DNA of 64,000 bases from Mesorhizobium sp. LSJC280B00 (lineage in GTDB: Bacteria > Pseudomonadota > Alphaproteobacteria > Rhizobiales > Rhizobiaceae): positions 57,455 to 121,454 of the forward strand of contig NZ_AYVL01000017.1 in the NCBI RefSeq assembly GCF_000502835.1. The letters run 5' to 3'. Of the stretch, positions 63,067 through 64,000 are shown one piece after another (positions within the stretch are counted from its first letter, which is position 1; every line of letters begins with the position of its first letter). Below the pieces are notes generated by a model. That model made no database searches, was not told the DNA's origin, and saw only the letters and a list, made by a program, of their open reading frames with translations. A program made the position numbers and the translations under genes.

Positions 63067-63816
63067 TCAATGGCAGCAATCATACTGCAGCTGCTCGTCC
63101 CAGTCCGGCCGGCCCTCCGGCGCGAAATCCATCAGGTTCCACAAGATCTCGCAGGTACCGATGGCGCGCGGGTCCTGGCCGGGTTCCGGCAGCGTGAAAC
63201 CCAGCTCGGAGCTCCAGAAATGCCTGATACCGTCGGCATCGCGGTGGAACACCGACAGGACGGGGAGTTGAGCGCCGGATTCGTCCTCGGCGTGGTAGTC
63301 GCGCTTGAAGCTGTTGCCGGCCGAGGACACCAGCCGCATGTTCACCCAGCCGCGGTCGCGGCCAAGCGTCAGCAGGTTTTCCAGCGCCGTCTTGCCCACC
63401 ACGGCGAAATTGAAACCGGCCGCCTCGAGATGGCCGATGGCGCCGTCGAATTGGTCTAGCAGCGCCGTGCAGGACGGGCATGGCTGGTCCGGCCGAGCGA
63501 GCTTCGCCGTGCCGCCGCTGGTCGCGACGTCACGCGTTTCCTGCGGATGGCGCGGGAACATCATCGAGTAGACGATCAGCGTGTCCTTGCCAGGCGAGAA
63601 CAGCTCCGACAATTTTATGCGCGCAGGCTTGCCGTCCTGCCCCAGTCCGTCAAACACATAATCCTGCGGCACCAGCCCGCCCTTGGGCAACGCGCGGCGG
63701 GCGACGGCCACATCCTCCATCGCGCGGCGCAGCTCGATCTCCTTCTGCAAAAGGGTTTCGCGGGCGGTGCGGTATTCCTGGGATTCGTTGGGAAAGCTGA
63801 TCATCGTCATCTCCAT
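63067..63816 (-). CDS. DUF899 thioredoxin-like protein
   Basis: The 249-aa protein matches DUF899: FPNESQEYRTARETLLQKEI, then RRALPKGGLVPQDYVFDGLG, LARPDQPCPSCTALLDQFDG (with CPSC) and HFWSSELGFTLPEPGQDPR. The fold is thioredoxin-like; the CPSC might be redox active. It is on the same strand as the DUF6152 pair but 119 bp away, so co-transcription is uncertain. Confidence 0.87.
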   Translation of the reverse strand: MEMTMISFPNESQEYRTARETLLQKEIELRRAMEDVAVARRALPKGGLVPQDYVFDGLGQDGKPARIKLSELFSPGKDTLIVYSMMFPRHPQETRDVATSGGTAKLARPDQPCPSCTALLDQFDGAIGHLEAAGFNFAVVGKTALENLLTLGRDRGWVNMRLVSSAGNSFKRDYHAEDESGAQLPVLSVFHRDADGIRHFWSSELGFTLPEPGQDPRAIGTCEILWNLMDFAPEGRPDWDEQLQYDCCH

Positions 63817-63922
63817 CTCTTAGGATTTTGACGACGCGCGCCAAGGTTCCGGCAACGCGCCTTGCCTCTCAAGGACGCATGGCGAAGGGCGGTTCCGACA
63901 TTTTTTGCGGCGGGCGGCAGAA

Positions 63923-64000
63923 GTCCCCCTCACCCGGATTGCCAACCGAATTGCGAAGGGCAATTCGGGGCAATCCGACCTCTCCCCGAGGGGAGAGGAG
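63923..64000. repeat. Mesorhizobium-type intergenic repeat at the window end
   Basis: CCCCTCACCCGGATTGCC, an inverted pair CGAATTGC/GCAATTCG, then CCGACCTCTCCCCGAGGGGA ending GAGG. These elements are typical dispersed repeats of Mesorhizobium intergenic DNA. No gene is seen between 63817 and 64000. Confidence 0.55.

Overview
The window is alphaproteobacterial and most likely Mesorhizobium. It begins inside a nodulation gene cluster, carries rhizobial signatures (nodC, nodS, nodI, nodJ, nodD, nod boxes) and passes into a GC-rich rhizobial core chromosome (rpoD, dnaG, carA, carB, mntH). Species assignment is inference; no search was run.

Positions 1 to about 12,150 look like one arm of a symbiosis integrative and conjugative element (ICE). 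In order: nodC (3' part), nodS, a nodU stump, nodI, nodJ, an inverted degenerate nod box, nodD, a graveyard of IS21 and IS66 fragments, a well-conserved nod box driving a small RTX calcium-binding protein that resembles NodO, an argG relic, a type I secretion ATPase and membrane-fusion protein, then a small HTH protein coupled to a tyrosine integrase. The integrase ends 21 bp from the 3' end of a CAU-anticodon tRNA gene, which is the probable ICE/chromosome junction. This arrangement matches the IntM/met-tRNA junction described for tripartite Mesorhizobium ICEs.

Positions 12,150 to 64,000 are chromosome. The parts are: envelope and secreted proteins (SIMPL, OmpA-like, YqhA); a protease / catalytically dead protease / LuxR-type regulator module; several regulator-target pairs with visible operators (TetR, PadR, MarR, ArsR-like); azoR with a LysR regulator; an RNA-repair operon with intact Hen1 and a Pnkp broken by a large deletion; dnaG-rpoD; a Na/Pi cotransporter; carA and, about 15 kb later, carB; mntR/mntH; and transporters.

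Two chromosomal loci look like conflict or defence genes. One is an 803-aa trypsin-like protease fused to a NUC1-type nuclease (52089-54500). The other is an AT-richer, translationally coupled DUF262 + HEPN-like pair just downstream of carB (59592-61466). Decay is scattered through the window: nodU, argG, both IS elements, pnkp, a ridA gene and an SH3 gene are broken. Simple-sequence arrays lie at 51970-52029 and 55683-55794.

The strongest lead is the nod-box-controlled RTX gene with its own neighbouring type I exporter, which suggests a flavonoid-induced, secreted, NodO-type accessory to Nod-factor signalling encoded at the ICE edge.
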